DNA of 64,000 nt, from contig NZ_JBPJAQ010000001.1 in NCBI RefSeq assembly GCF_051172195.1, positions 3,224,001 to 3,288,000 of the forward strand, in the 5' to 3' direction. A program made the translations under genes and the position numbers. Shown one piece after another: positions 9,356 to 17,385 of this stretch (position 1 is the first letter of the stretch; each line of letters begins with the position of its first letter). This stretch comes from Paludibaculum fermentans_A (GTDB lineage: Bacteria > Acidobacteriota > Terriglobia > Bryobacterales > Bryobacteraceae). The notes under the pieces were generated by a model. That model ran no database searches. It saw only the letters and a list, made by a program, of their open reading frames with translations, and was not told the DNA's origin.

Positions 9356-10288
9356 TCAGTGCGCACGGACGAAAGCGATGACTTCCGCCAGGCCAGGCTC
9401 ATCGCCGTAGACACGCAGATGCGAGTCCAGCATGTCCTTGTAGCCCATTCCATCGGGCGTGCGGTACTGTTTCCAGTCGGCGCCACGCTCCAATAACAGC
9501 AGCGCCGCCTTCCAGTTGGAACAGGTGGAGGCCGCGAACACCGCGCTGTTTCCCTGCGAGTCGCGCGCCTGGAGGTCCGCGCCGTGCTCCAGCACCGTCT
9601 TCAGGATCTCAATGGGGATCGTCCGGCCCGCCGCCGAGAAGAACACCGGCGTGCCGAAGGAGTTCTTTGCATTGGGCTTGGCGCCCGCTGCCAGCAGCAT
9701 CGTCACCGGCTCAGGCCCCGTCTCCGAGCTGAGTTGAATCGCCAGGCTCAACGGCAGTTCGCCGCCTGAGCCGATGTTCGGATCGGCGCCGGCCTTCATC
9801 AGCGCGCGCAGCACCTCCAGGCGATCCGGAGTGACCCGCAGTTGGCGGAAGGCCAGCATCAGCAGCGTGATATCGGAGAAGCCTCGGCTGTTGATATCGA
9901 CCTTCGGCGCCAGGGCGGCCACAGTCGCGGCATCATTCTGAGATATGGCCGTCGCCATGTCACGGGTAGGGCCGGACCGGAAGAAGGTCATGTTGCCCTT
10001 GGAGTCGCTGTTCAACCGCACCTCGGCCTCGGTGTAGCCCTTCAGCAGCACCAGGATCAGGACGGGAGACATCGCCAGCAGGAACCCGGTCCCGCGCAGC
10101 AAGCGCGACGAAGTCCCGTGAAACAGGAAGATCGAGAGGCCCAGAACCAGGCCGGGCACCACGAGCATGAAGCCCGCAACGCTCAGCGCGTTGGTCTTCG
10201 AGCTGGTGGCCGCAGCCAGGCCGAGCAGGAACATGAGGAAGATCCCGGCGAGGTCGCAGAGAACGATAATCCAAAACAGAAGCTTCAT
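9356..10288 (-). CDS. Ankyrin-repeat membrane protein
   Basis: 310 residues. Three hydrophobic segments occupy roughly residues 3-28, 35-58 and 67-85. A soluble part then carries about four to five ankyrin-like repeats (LRALMKAGADPN, VTMLLAAGAKPNA, LKTVLEHGADLQARDSQGNSA, ALLLLERGADW). Ankyrin repeats mediate protein-protein contacts; no enzyme domain is present. It follows the small gene at 10296-10610 by 7 bp and is probably co-transcribed with it. Its stop lies 3 bp from the stop of the convergent GH35-like gene. Confidence 0.8.
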   Translation of the reverse strand: MKLLFWIIVLCDLAGIFLMFLLGLAAATSSKTNALSVAGFMLVVPGLVLGLSIFLFHGTSSRLLRGTGFLLAMSPVLILVLLKGYTEAEVRLNSDSKGNMTFFRSGPTRDMATAISQNDAATVAALAPKVDINSRGFSDITLLMLAFRQLRVTPDRLEVLRALMKAGADPNIGSGGELPLSLAIQLSSETGPEPVTMLLAAGAKPNAKNSFGTPVFFSAAGRTIPIEILKTVLEHGADLQARDSQGNSAVFAASTCSNWKAALLLLERGADWKQYRTPDGMGYKDMLDSHLRVYGDEPGLAEVIAFVRAH

Positions 10289-10295
10289 AGGTGCA

Positions 10296-10610
10296 TCACC
10301 GCCACAGGGTCATTGCCACTCGGTAAATCGACCCCTGGTGTTCCGGGTCGGCCTGAATCACCGCATGAACGCTGGCCGGAACGAGTGCGGCGCCGTGGAC
10401 ATCCCGCAGTTCGAAGTCGCGCTCGCCCGGAACGATCTCGTAGCCAAACCACGCCCGCAGCAGCGGCGCCGTCTCCTCACGGTGGTCGGAACACAGCCGC
10501 AGAAAGTCGTAGTAGCTGATCTCGTAGCCGGTTTTCAAAGTGGAAGCCCCAGGGGTACTAGCGTTCCAGTATAAGCCCTCGCCGCCCGAGCGCAAGACGC
10601 TCGATCTCAC
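10296..10610 (-). CDS. Small hypothetical protein
   Basis: Up to 104 residues from a GTG at 10610. No good ribosome-binding site is visible. The first 24 residues look non-coding, so a TTG at 10538 (protein beginning KTGYEISYYDF) may be the true start. The remainder is a compact mixed sequence with no signal peptide or membrane segment, and I do not recognise a family. It is probably co-transcribed with the ankyrin gene. Its 5' end lies only 26 bp from the divergent methyltransferase gene, so that cassette's promoter may lie inside this gene's 5' part. Confidence 0.55.
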   Translation of the reverse strand: MRSSVLRSGGEGLYWNASTPGASTLKTGYEISYYDFLRLCSDHREETAPLLRAWFGYEIVPGERDFELRDVHGAALVPASVHAVIQADPEHQGSIYRVAMTLWR

Positions 10611-10636
10611 GGCGCCGTTTATCCTGGAACTATTGT

Positions 10637-11260
10637 ATGGAGCGTTACTATCACGATCTGGCCACCGCCTTTGTACGCGGCCGCGTCCGGGACCAGTTCG
10701 CCACGATTGAGGATGGGCTTCAGGCCGGATTGCGCCTGCACAAGTTCAAGGTCGGACCCCCGTTGCCTCGCATTCAAAAGGTTCTCGGCATCCTGAGAAG
10801 CCTCGCTCCGGTTGATCTGCTGGACGTTGGCAGCGGGCGCGGCGCCTTTCTCTGGCCGCTGCTGGCGGTGTTTCCCGGCCTGTCGGTCACGGCCATCGAT
10901 TTCAACGAGCAGCGGGCCTCCGACCTCGGCGCTGTCCGTCGCGGCGGCTGCACCCGCCTCACGCCTGTGCGCATGGACGCCCAGCGTCTCGGCTTTGCGC
11001 CTCGCTCCTTTGACGCTGTCACCATGCTGGAAGTACTGGAACACATGCCGAACCCGCAGGCCGCACTCACCGCAGCGGTGGCAGTGGCGCGCCGCTGTGT
11101 GATCCTCAGCGTCCCTTCGGTGCCCGACGACAACCCGGAGCACCTCCACCTGTTCACTCCGGACCAACTCCAGCGCATGGCCGCCGAGGCCGGAGGCGCC
11201 CGCATCACGGTGGAACACGTGCTCAACCACCGCGTCGCCGTCATCCGCGTTGCATCATGA
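10637..11260 (+). CDS. SAM-dependent methyltransferase, first gene of RNA-repair-like cassette
   Basis: 207 residues. Motif I of class I methyltransferases is LLDVGSGRG (D63, G65, G67), followed by an acidic residue at D88 for the SAM ribose. The segment TMLEVLEH contains E132-x-x-E135-H136, and a further histidine pair follows in NPEHLHLF (H169, H171). An ExxEH...H set is the metal-binding pattern of Hen1 RNA 3'-terminal 2'-O-methyltransferases, but generic methyltransferases also often have EVLEH. RNA as the substrate is therefore a hypothesis, driven by context. Its stop overlaps the start of the RNA ligase gene by 4 bp (ATGA), implying translational coupling. Confidence 0.85.
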   Translation: MERYYHDLATAFVRGRVRDQFATIEDGLQAGLRLHKFKVGPPLPRIQKVLGILRSLAPVDLLDVGSGRGAFLWPLLAVFPGLSVTAIDFNEQRASDLGAVRRGGCTRLTPVRMDAQRLGFAPRSFDAVTMLEVLEHMPNPQAALTAAVAVARRCVILSVPSVPDDNPEHLHLFTPDQLQRMAAEAGGARITVEHVLNHRVAVIRVAS

Positions 11261-11952
11261 ACCAGATCCTCAAATACCCCCGCACACCCCACATCACCGG
11301 GTCGAGAATCCAGCCGGGCGACGAGGACCTGCGCCCGGTGGCGCGGGAGACATTGGGCGGGCTCCACATCGTCGTGGAGGAAAAGCTGGATGGCTCCAAC
11401 TGCGGCGTCAGCTTCGACGCCGAAGGGCGGCTCATTCTCCAGAGCCGCGGCCATGTGCTTTCCGGCGGTCCCCGGGAACGCCAGTTTGATCTGCTGAAGC
11501 GGTGGGCCAGCCACCATGTGACAGCGCTGGGCGGCATCCTGGGCCGCCGCTATGTGATGTACGGCGAATGGCTCTACGCGCGCCACACCATCCCCTACGA
11601 CGAACTGCCGCACTACTTCCTCGAGTTCGACGTGCTCGATCGTGAATCCGGTGCGTTCCTCAGTACAGACCGCCGCCAGGCGCTGCTGCACGCCTCGCCC
11701 GTGGTCTCTGTGCCGGTTCTGGCCATGGGGCAGGTGGCGGACTTCGAATCGCTGCTGGGGCCCTCTACCTGTTCGGCCTCCGAGAAGATGGAAGGCCTCT
11801 ACTTCAAACACGAGGAGCAAGGCCGTGTCGTGGGCCGCTTCAAGTATGTCCGGCCCTCCTTCCTCCAGGCCGTTGTGGACTCCGGCGAGCACTGGTCCGA
11901 TCGTCCCATCGAGCCCAACCGGCTGCGCCGCGGAGTAGATCTGTTCCCATGA
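11257..11952 (+). CDS. ATP-dependent RNA ligase (Rnl2-like)
   Basis: 231 residues with the nucleotidyltransferase motifs in order. Motif I is EKLDGSN, with K43 the predicted lysine adenylated by ATP. A motif Ia-like SRGH follows, then motif III GEWL with IIIa FLEFDVLD, motif IV EGLYFK (179-184) and motif V RFKYVR (194-199). The protein is a nearly minimal adenylyltransferase domain without an obvious C-terminal module. It should seal 5'-phosphate and 3'-hydroxyl RNA ends. Four-base overlaps with both neighbours place it in the middle of a three-gene unit whose third member supplies end-healing activities. A DNA ligase is less likely because the characteristic OB domain is absent. Confidence 0.88.
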   Translation: MNQILKYPRTPHITGSRIQPGDEDLRPVARETLGGLHIVVEEKLDGSNCGVSFDAEGRLILQSRGHVLSGGPRERQFDLLKRWASHHVTALGGILGRRYVMYGEWLYARHTIPYDELPHYFLEFDVLDRESGAFLSTDRRQALLHASPVVSVPVLAMGQVADFESLLGPSTCSASEKMEGLYFKHEEQGRVVGRFKYVRPSFLQAVVDSGEHWSDRPIEPNRLRRGVDLFP

Positions 11953-13091
11953 GCCTGCTTCCATGTCCTCACCCCGAACCGCCTGATTGGCAGGTGGACT
12001 GGCCCGCCATCACCCGCGAGTTCGACTGGATCCGCCGCATGCAGGGCTGTCCGCAGGACCCTGTACATCACGCCGAAGGCGACGTGTGGACTCATGTAGG
12101 CATGGTCTGCCGAGCCATGGCCGGGCTGGACGCGTGGCGAGCCCTTCCTGAATCCAACCGCGCCCTGCTCTTTGCGGCGGCGCTGCTCCACGACGTCTCG
12201 AAACCCGAGTGCACACGCCATGAGAATGGCCGCATCACTTCGCGCGGGCACTCTCACCGTGGTGCCGTCCGCGCCCGCGGCATCCTGTGGGAGCACGGGG
12301 CAAACCTGCTGCAGCGCGAGGAGGTCGCGGCGCTGATCAGCCATCACCAGGCTCCTTTCTATCTCATCGACCGGCCCGATGCGCAGCGCATGGCTTACCT
12401 GATCAGCCAAGCCGTCCACTGCGACCTGCTGGCGCTGCTTGCCACCACCGACGCGCTGGGCCGCCAGTGTGAGGACCAGGTCGGCATTCTCACACGGGTC
12501 GAGTTGTTCCGGGAGTTCTGCCTGGAATACCAGTGCCTCAACGGTCCCAGCGCCTTCCCGTCGACGCTCAGCCGTTTTGAGTACTTCCGCCATGAAGGCC
12601 GCGATCCCGGCTACCTGGCTCACGACAAGTCGAGTTGCGAGGTCATCCTCATGTCGGGCCTGCCTGGAGCCGGCAAGGATACCTGGGTCGCGACCCACGC
12701 TGCCCATCTGCCTTGCATCTCGCTGGACGAACTGAGGCAGCAGATGGGCGCCGCTCCGTCGGGGCATCAGGGCGCTGTGATCCAGGCCGCCAAGGAAGGG
12801 GCACGCACCCACCTGAGGCAGCGACAGGGCTTCGTCTGGAACGCCACCAATCTCAGCCGCGACATCCGCACCCAACTGGTCGATCTGTTCACCGCCTATC
12901 AGGCCCGGGTCAGGCTGGTCTACGTGGAGGCTCCGCGCGAGAGGTTGCTGAAGCAGAACAGGGAGAGAGCCAAGGCCGTGCCTCTCGCGGCCCTGGAGCA
13001 CATGCTCGAGCGCTGGGATGTGCCCGGCCCCACCGAGGCGCCCCTTGTCGAGTGGTGGGAGAACACTGGCGCCTGGACCCGCCGCGCCTAG
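11949..13091 (+). CDS. HD-Pnk: HD phosphoesterase fused to polynucleotide kinase
   Basis: 380 residues in two domains. Residues about 20-215 are an HD-type metal-dependent phosphohydrolase, with H49, the HD pair H81-D82 in LLHDVSKPE, H101/H103 and H132-H133. Residues about 225-370 are a P-loop kinase with GLPGAGKDT (237-245), LDELRQ, the WNATNLSRDIR segment typical of polynucleotide kinases, and a C-terminal lid (LKQNRERAKAVP). This is the architecture of HD-Pnk enzymes such as the one characterised from Runella slithyformis: the HD domain removes 3' or cyclic phosphates and the kinase phosphorylates 5'-OH ends. It overlaps the ligase gene by 4 bp. Its stop codon overlaps the convergent aldolase stop. 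Confidence 0.9.
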   Translation: MSLLPCPHPEPPDWQVDWPAITREFDWIRRMQGCPQDPVHHAEGDVWTHVGMVCRAMAGLDAWRALPESNRALLFAAALLHDVSKPECTRHENGRITSRGHSHRGAVRARGILWEHGANLLQREEVAALISHHQAPFYLIDRPDAQRMAYLISQAVHCDLLALLATTDALGRQCEDQVGILTRVELFREFCLEYQCLNGPSAFPSTLSRFEYFRHEGRDPGYLAHDKSSCEVILMSGLPGAGKDTWVATHAAHLPCISLDELRQQMGAAPSGHQGAVIQAAKEGARTHLRQRQGFVWNATNLSRDIRTQLVDLFTAYQARVRLVYVEAPRERLLKQNRERAKAVPLAALEHMLERWDVPGPTEAPLVEWWENTGAWTRRA

Positions 13092-14029
13092 GCCCGCAGG
13101 AATGGCTTCGAGAACTCGACTGCCTCGCGCAGCGACTTCATGCCCGCCTCTGTGAGCTTGCCGCCGTCCTGGCGCGTCTTCCAGGTCTGGAAGACACCCC
13201 GCAGCACCAGTGGGTACTTCAACCCTTCCAGTCCATAGAGCCCCATGTCCGTCAACACCAGCAAGGTCCGGCCGTGCATCTCCATCGCCTCTTTGTGTTG
13301 TCCCGCTTGCCACAGGTCCCAGGTCTGGGCATAGAGGTCGGCGAACGCTGCGGCCGGCATGCTGCCCGAGAAGCCGCGCCGCATCTCCTCGATCAGCGTT
13401 CGGCCGTGCGAACCGGAGAACACCTTCAGGCGGCCTTCGCTCCCGGAGAGTAGCTGGCCGATGCGGTCCAGCGGCTGCCCGGCCTCGTCCTTCACATAGC
13501 GTAGCGTGGGGATGGTGCGGTACATGTCCAGCAACTGTTCAGGTGTAACCTTGCCTACTGCCTGGGCAAACAGCGGCAATTGTGTGGCGCTGCCCACCTG
13601 CTTGTAGTACTCGAGCACCGCCTTTGGATCTTCGGTCTTCGGTGGCAGCGAGATGATCGCGTCAGCGCCCAACCGCTCGGCCCGTTGCGCATAGAGAACA
13701 GCGGCCGCCGGATCCGGGCTCTGCACGCCCAGCACTACGGCCAGCTTCAGCTTCCTGCCCGTGGCCGCGATCGCTTCGGCGCCCTCCATGCGCTCGCGGT
13801 TGCTGAGTGTATCCCACTCGCTGGCCAGTTGAGGCCACACGGCCCCGTGCGCGCCGCAGCGGTCCAGGAATCGGATCTGCGCCGCCAGCGCTTCAAGGTC
13901 CAATGCCCCTTTGTCGTTGAACGGCGACTGCGCGATGGGGAAGATCCCCCGCAACGGCTTCTCTGTCGCTCCCGTGGCGAGGCTTCCGCAGAGCGCCAGG
14001 AAGTGCCTCCGTGAGATGCCCGCGTACAT
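13088..14029 (-). CDS. DHDPS/N-acetylneuraminate-lyase family aldolase with Tat-like signal
   Basis: 313 residues. A twin-arginine-like N-terminus (SRRHFLALCGSLATG) precedes a TIM-barrel of the dihydrodipicolinate synthase family. The predicted Schiff-base lysine is K180 in RYVKDEAG; the family's GxxGxxxx-like N-terminal loop is replaced by GAHGAVWPQL. Family members cleave or form 2-keto acids from pyruvate, for example 2-keto-3-deoxy sugar acids. It starts 4 bp after the stop of an enolase-superfamily gene, so a dehydratase-aldolase pair is plausible. A biosynthetic DapA role is unlikely because of the export-like signal and the context. Confidence 0.82.
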   Translation of the reverse strand: MYAGISRRHFLALCGSLATGATEKPLRGIFPIAQSPFNDKGALDLEALAAQIRFLDRCGAHGAVWPQLASEWDTLSNRERMEGAEAIAATGRKLKLAVVLGVQSPDPAAAVLYAQRAERLGADAIISLPPKTEDPKAVLEYYKQVGSATQLPLFAQAVGKVTPEQLLDMYRTIPTLRYVKDEAGQPLDRIGQLLSGSEGRLKVFSGSHGRTLIEEMRRGFSGSMPAAAFADLYAQTWDLWQAGQHKEAMEMHGRTLLVLTDMGLYGLEGLKYPLVLRGVFQTWKTRQDGGKLTEAGMKSLREAVEFSKPFLRA

Positions 14030-14033
14030 GGCG

Positions 14034-15257
14034 CTACCTCTCTATCGACTTCGTCAGGCGGTCGAGCACCGCACGATCGATCTCATACCCGAGACCCGGC
14101 TTCACTGGCGCATCGACATAGCCGTCTTTGGCAATGCGGATCCTGTCCTTGATATACGGCCGGTCGCCGACGCCTTGCGGCACCGTCATCTCGAACCAGA
14201 CGTTGTTCGGCATGGCCAGTTCACAGTGGAAGTGGACGGCATGGTCGAAGGTCTCGCCCCAGTTGTGCGGCGCGCACTCCATGCCGAAGCACTCCGCCAG
14301 GCGCGCGATCTTCATGCCGCCCGTGATGCCGCCGACGTTGTCCGTGATGAAGCGAACCACGTCCATGGCGCCGCGCCGGATGTAGTCGGCGTAGTTGTAG
14401 GGCGAGAAGAGGAACTCGCCGATGTGCACAGGGATGTCCAGCGCCTGGCACAACTGCACCAGGCCTTCGATGTCGGTGGTCGGAATGGGATCCTCGAACG
14501 CCACGTAGTTGAGCTTCTCCAGCAGGCGGCCGACGATCATCGCCTGCTCGCGGGTGTAGACGCCCACTGGATCCATCAGGAGAATGAAGTCGTCTCCTGC
14601 CGCGGCTCGTACGGCCTTGCAGACTTCGAGGTCGAGCTTCAGGTCGGAGCCGCCGTCCGGCATGCTGGGCGGGTGGATCTTATACGCCTTGAACCCGTCG
14701 GCCTTGCACTGCCGCACCTCGTTCACGAACTCTTCCACGGTCTTGTGGTGTTGCGAGCTGGCGTAGGCCATCACGCGGTTCCGGTAGGCTCCCAGGATCC
14801 GGTAAATGGGTAGCCCCACCGCCTTGCCCAGGATGTCCCACAGACAGGCATCGATCGCCGACGCATAGGACGACTGCCCCAGTCGGCGCTTCGGCGGTTC
14901 GTACTGCGAGGTCAGCGCGGGTAGGTCGAGCACGCTCCTGCCGACTAGGGTGCGTTTGGCGAAGTCCAGCCAGCCTTCGTTGCTCCAGTTGGGATGCCAG
15001 TAGCGGCGGGCTAGCGTGTAGTTGCCTTCCAGGCCGCTGTTGGTCACGACCGCCGCGATGCGGGCGTAGCCGGCGTTCGTCACCGCCGTGCCCGGTTGTC
15101 CCGGATCGACGACGTAGACCTTCACCTCTTTGACGGTGAGATCGGGCAGGTCGCCTGCCTTTACACCGACGGCCTGGGCGGCCGCAGTTCCCGGATTCAA
15201 CAGGGCGCCCGCGCCCATGGCGAGCATGTTCCGGCGGCGGATGGAGTCTGGATTCAT
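14034..15257 (-). CDS. Mandelate racemase/muconate lactonizing enzyme family protein, Tat-tagged
   Basis: 407 residues from the ATG at 15257, which has an excellent GGAGG site; ten extra upstream codons are unlikely. The N-terminus (SIRRRNMLAMGAGALL) is Tat-like and ends near AAAQA. The enolase-superfamily capping domain is followed by a barrel with KAYKIHPP, LLMDPVGVYT, AFEDPIP and HIGEFLF as metal-ligand strands, and CAPHNWG carrying a candidate catalytic histidine. Such enzymes remove an alpha-proton from carboxylates, often dehydrating sugar acids. Substrate is not evident. It lies between a carbohydrate-binding-like gene and an aldolase-family gene, all on one strand. Confidence 0.88.
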   Translation of the reverse strand: MNPDSIRRRNMLAMGAGALLNPGTAAAQAVGVKAGDLPDLTVKEVKVYVVDPGQPGTAVTNAGYARIAAVVTNSGLEGNYTLARRYWHPNWSNEGWLDFAKRTLVGRSVLDLPALTSQYEPPKRRLGQSSYASAIDACLWDILGKAVGLPIYRILGAYRNRVMAYASSQHHKTVEEFVNEVRQCKADGFKAYKIHPPSMPDGGSDLKLDLEVCKAVRAAAGDDFILLMDPVGVYTREQAMIVGRLLEKLNYVAFEDPIPTTDIEGLVQLCQALDIPVHIGEFLFSPYNYADYIRRGAMDVVRFITDNVGGITGGMKIARLAECFGMECAPHNWGETFDHAVHFHCELAMPNNVWFEMTVPQGVGDRPYIKDRIRIAKDGYVDAPVKPGLGYEIDRAVLDRLTKSIER

Positions 15258-15265
15258 GACGCCTC

Positions 15266-16363
15266 CTACTTCACCGTCACGTCCCACACCTTGGCCCGGC
15301 GGGACTTGCCGGCCGGTCCTTCGACGTACAGGGTTGCGACGTACTGGCCGGCCTTCTCATAGGCGTGGACCGGGTGCTGTTCCGTCGATTCCTTACCGTC
15401 GCCGAAGTCCCATTTCCAGGACGTCACCTGGCCTACAGTCCGGTCTGTGAAGGCGATGGTGCGGCGGTCCATGTCCGTTACTACGAAGGACCATTGGGCT
15501 TCGAGCCTCCTGCGCAGGCTCGGCTCCAGCGGCATCAGGCGGAAGGCGACCAGGTCGGATGCGTTGCCGTACATCGTCTGCTTGTGGGAGAGGTTCCAGA
15601 AGCCGGTGTGCGTCTTGGCGTTGACGTCGTCGTAGTCGAGGATCGACCAGGAGAGGCCGATGATCTTGTTCTCCCAGAGCCTCGATTCGACGGAGCGGTC
15701 GGGGCCGTCGCAGCTGGCGTAGTCGAACGGGGTGATCCAGAACTCCAGCGTCAGGCGGCCGGACTCGCCCGGCTTGAAGTTGTACTTGTAGGCCGCGTTC
15801 ATATAGGGCAGCTCTTTGATCCACGGCTGGCAGCCCCATGCCAGGGCCCAGTCCTTGCCTTCGGCCGGAGTGAAGATGTGATAGTTCTGCGCATGGACGC
15901 CGTGCATGGAAAAGTGGGCATCCCAGCGGGGGATGTCTTTGTTGGGGTGCATCTGGGCGATGAGCGGTCCGCCGCTGAGGTCGCCGTCCACCACCACTTC
16001 GAAGATGTCGTTGTGGAGGTCGTTGCGGGCGAAGTCCCAGTAGTTGTCGTAGGCCTCATAGAGGAAGTAGAGGCGGTTCATGCCCTTCACCCAGCCGACC
16101 TTCACTCGGACATCGAGGTCCTTGCGATCGATGTTCGTGCCGCGGCCGTGGACGGTGTCCATCAACTGGTCTGTGCCGATCATGTAGCTCTCCGGCACCA
16201 TGGCCCAGTCGTCCGTGTTGCCGTCCACGCGGGGGATCTGGTCCGCCGGGAACTGGAAGATCTGGAAGGTGACGCCAGGACGGGCCAGCGACTGCGGTTG
16301 CGCATGCAGCAGCGCGGCCAGCATGGGCAGCAGCAGCAGGCGGAGGGCGAGATGGGGACTCAT
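15266..16363 (-). CDS. Secreted CBM9-like plus PKD domain protein
   Basis: 365 residues with a signal peptide (MSPHLALRLLLLPMLAALLHAQ). Residues about 35-270 resemble the carbohydrate-binding CBM9-like fold (VDGNTDDWAMVPESY near the start, FEVVVDGDLSGG). The last 90 residues are a PKD domain (WKWDFGDGKES followed by HAYEKAGQYVATLYV). No catalytic motif is seen. The likely role is binding a carbohydrate outside the cell. It is first in a three-gene minus-strand operon, with only 8 bp to the enolase-superfamily gene. Confidence 0.82.
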   Translation of the reverse strand: MSPHLALRLLLLPMLAALLHAQPQSLARPGVTFQIFQFPADQIPRVDGNTDDWAMVPESYMIGTDQLMDTVHGRGTNIDRKDLDVRVKVGWVKGMNRLYFLYEAYDNYWDFARNDLHNDIFEVVVDGDLSGGPLIAQMHPNKDIPRWDAHFSMHGVHAQNYHIFTPAEGKDWALAWGCQPWIKELPYMNAAYKYNFKPGESGRLTLEFWITPFDYASCDGPDRSVESRLWENKIIGLSWSILDYDDVNAKTHTGFWNLSHKQTMYGNASDLVAFRLMPLEPSLRRRLEAQWSFVVTDMDRRTIAFTDRTVGQVTSWKWDFGDGKESTEQHPVHAYEKAGQYVATLYVEGPAGKSRRAKVWDVTVK

Positions 16364-16439
16364 GACACTCCATCTAATGCGAATGCGCGCTGCTCGGCAA
16401 GCCCCTCGTGCTACTTTGAATCCCTGAAGGACTCACCCC

Positions 16440-17378
16440 ATGCGATTCATTGACCGCGAGGAAGTTGCCCGGCGCCTCACTTATCCGCTCTGCATCCCCA
16501 TTGTTCGGGAGGCGATGATTGCGTTCTCGAGGGGTGAGACCATCCAGCACCTGCGCTCCATTCTTACTCTCTCGCCGGGCCGCCTGTTCGGGATCATGCC
16601 CGGGGCGATGGGCGCCGATGCCGCGTTCGGCGCCAAGCTGATCAGCGTCTTCCATGGCAACGCCGCGCTGGGCCGGCAGTCGCACCAGGGTGTCGTAGTG
16701 CTGTTCGACCCCGTCACCGGCGCGCCCGTCTGTGTGGTGCATGCCGGCGAGCTGACCGCGATCCGCACGGCTGCCGCTAGTGCCGTTGCGACCGATGCTT
16801 TGGCCCGGCCCGATGCCTGCCGGCTCGCCATCCTGGGGACTGGTGAACAGGCCGGGACGCATATCCGAGCCATTGCCGAAGTCCGGATGCTGGAGTCGAT
16901 CCGCATCTGGGGGCGCTCCCTGGAGCGGGCTACCGCACTGGCGGAACGGACTGAGGCCGCGTGCCCGGTGCTGCCGGCCGCCTCTGTGGAAGAGGCCGTT
17001 GCTGACGCGGACATCGTCTGCACCGTCACCTCTTCGGCCGAGCCTATCCTGCTGGGCCGGTGGCTGCGGCCGGGCACTCACGTGAACGTCGTGGGCTCCA
17101 GCCATGCGGGTCCAGTGGAGGTCGACAACGACCTGGTGGTGCGGTCGCGGTTCATCGCGGACAGCCGTGAGGGGGTTCTGCAACAGGGCGCCGAGTTCCT
17201 GCAAGCGAAGCGGGCCGGCCTGATCGGCGACGAGCACGTGGTGGGCGAGATCGGCCAGGTGCTGGCCGGCACGCTCCCCGGGCGCCAGTCGGCCGACAAG
17301 GTCACGGTCTACAAATCGCTTGGCCACGTAGTGCAGGACCTGGCCACGGCCTGGGCGCTGTACACGCAGTCTGAGTAA
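16440..17378 (+). CDS. Ornithine cyclodeaminase/mu-crystallin family protein
   Basis: 312 residues, a full-length member. The NAD-binding Rossmann part begins LAILGTGEQAGTHIRAI at about residue 128 and is followed by DADIVCTVTSS and HVNVVGSSHAG. The N-terminal domain carries HAGELTAIRTAAASA, a conserved segment contributing active-site residues. Family members include ornithine cyclodeaminase, ketimine reductases and alanine dehydrogenases, so specificity cannot be assigned. It stands alone between divergent and convergent neighbours. Confidence 0.88.
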   Translation: MRFIDREEVARRLTYPLCIPIVREAMIAFSRGETIQHLRSILTLSPGRLFGIMPGAMGADAAFGAKLISVFHGNAALGRQSHQGVVVLFDPVTGAPVCVVHAGELTAIRTAAASAVATDALARPDACRLAILGTGEQAGTHIRAIAEVRMLESIRIWGRSLERATALAERTEAACPVLPAASVEEAVADADIVCTVTSSAEPILLGRWLRPGTHVNVVGSSHAGPVEVDNDLVVRSRFIADSREGVLQQGAEFLQAKRAGLIGDEHVVGEIGQVLAGTLPGRQSADKVTVYKSLGHVVQDLATAWALYTQSE

Positions 17379-17385
17379 CACCGCA

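Noticed and set aside
11799..13313. Antisense open frame of about 504 codons opposite HD-Pnk
   Set aside because: HD-Pnk motifs on the plus strand are complete and overlap-coupled to the ligase; the antisense frame has no motif.
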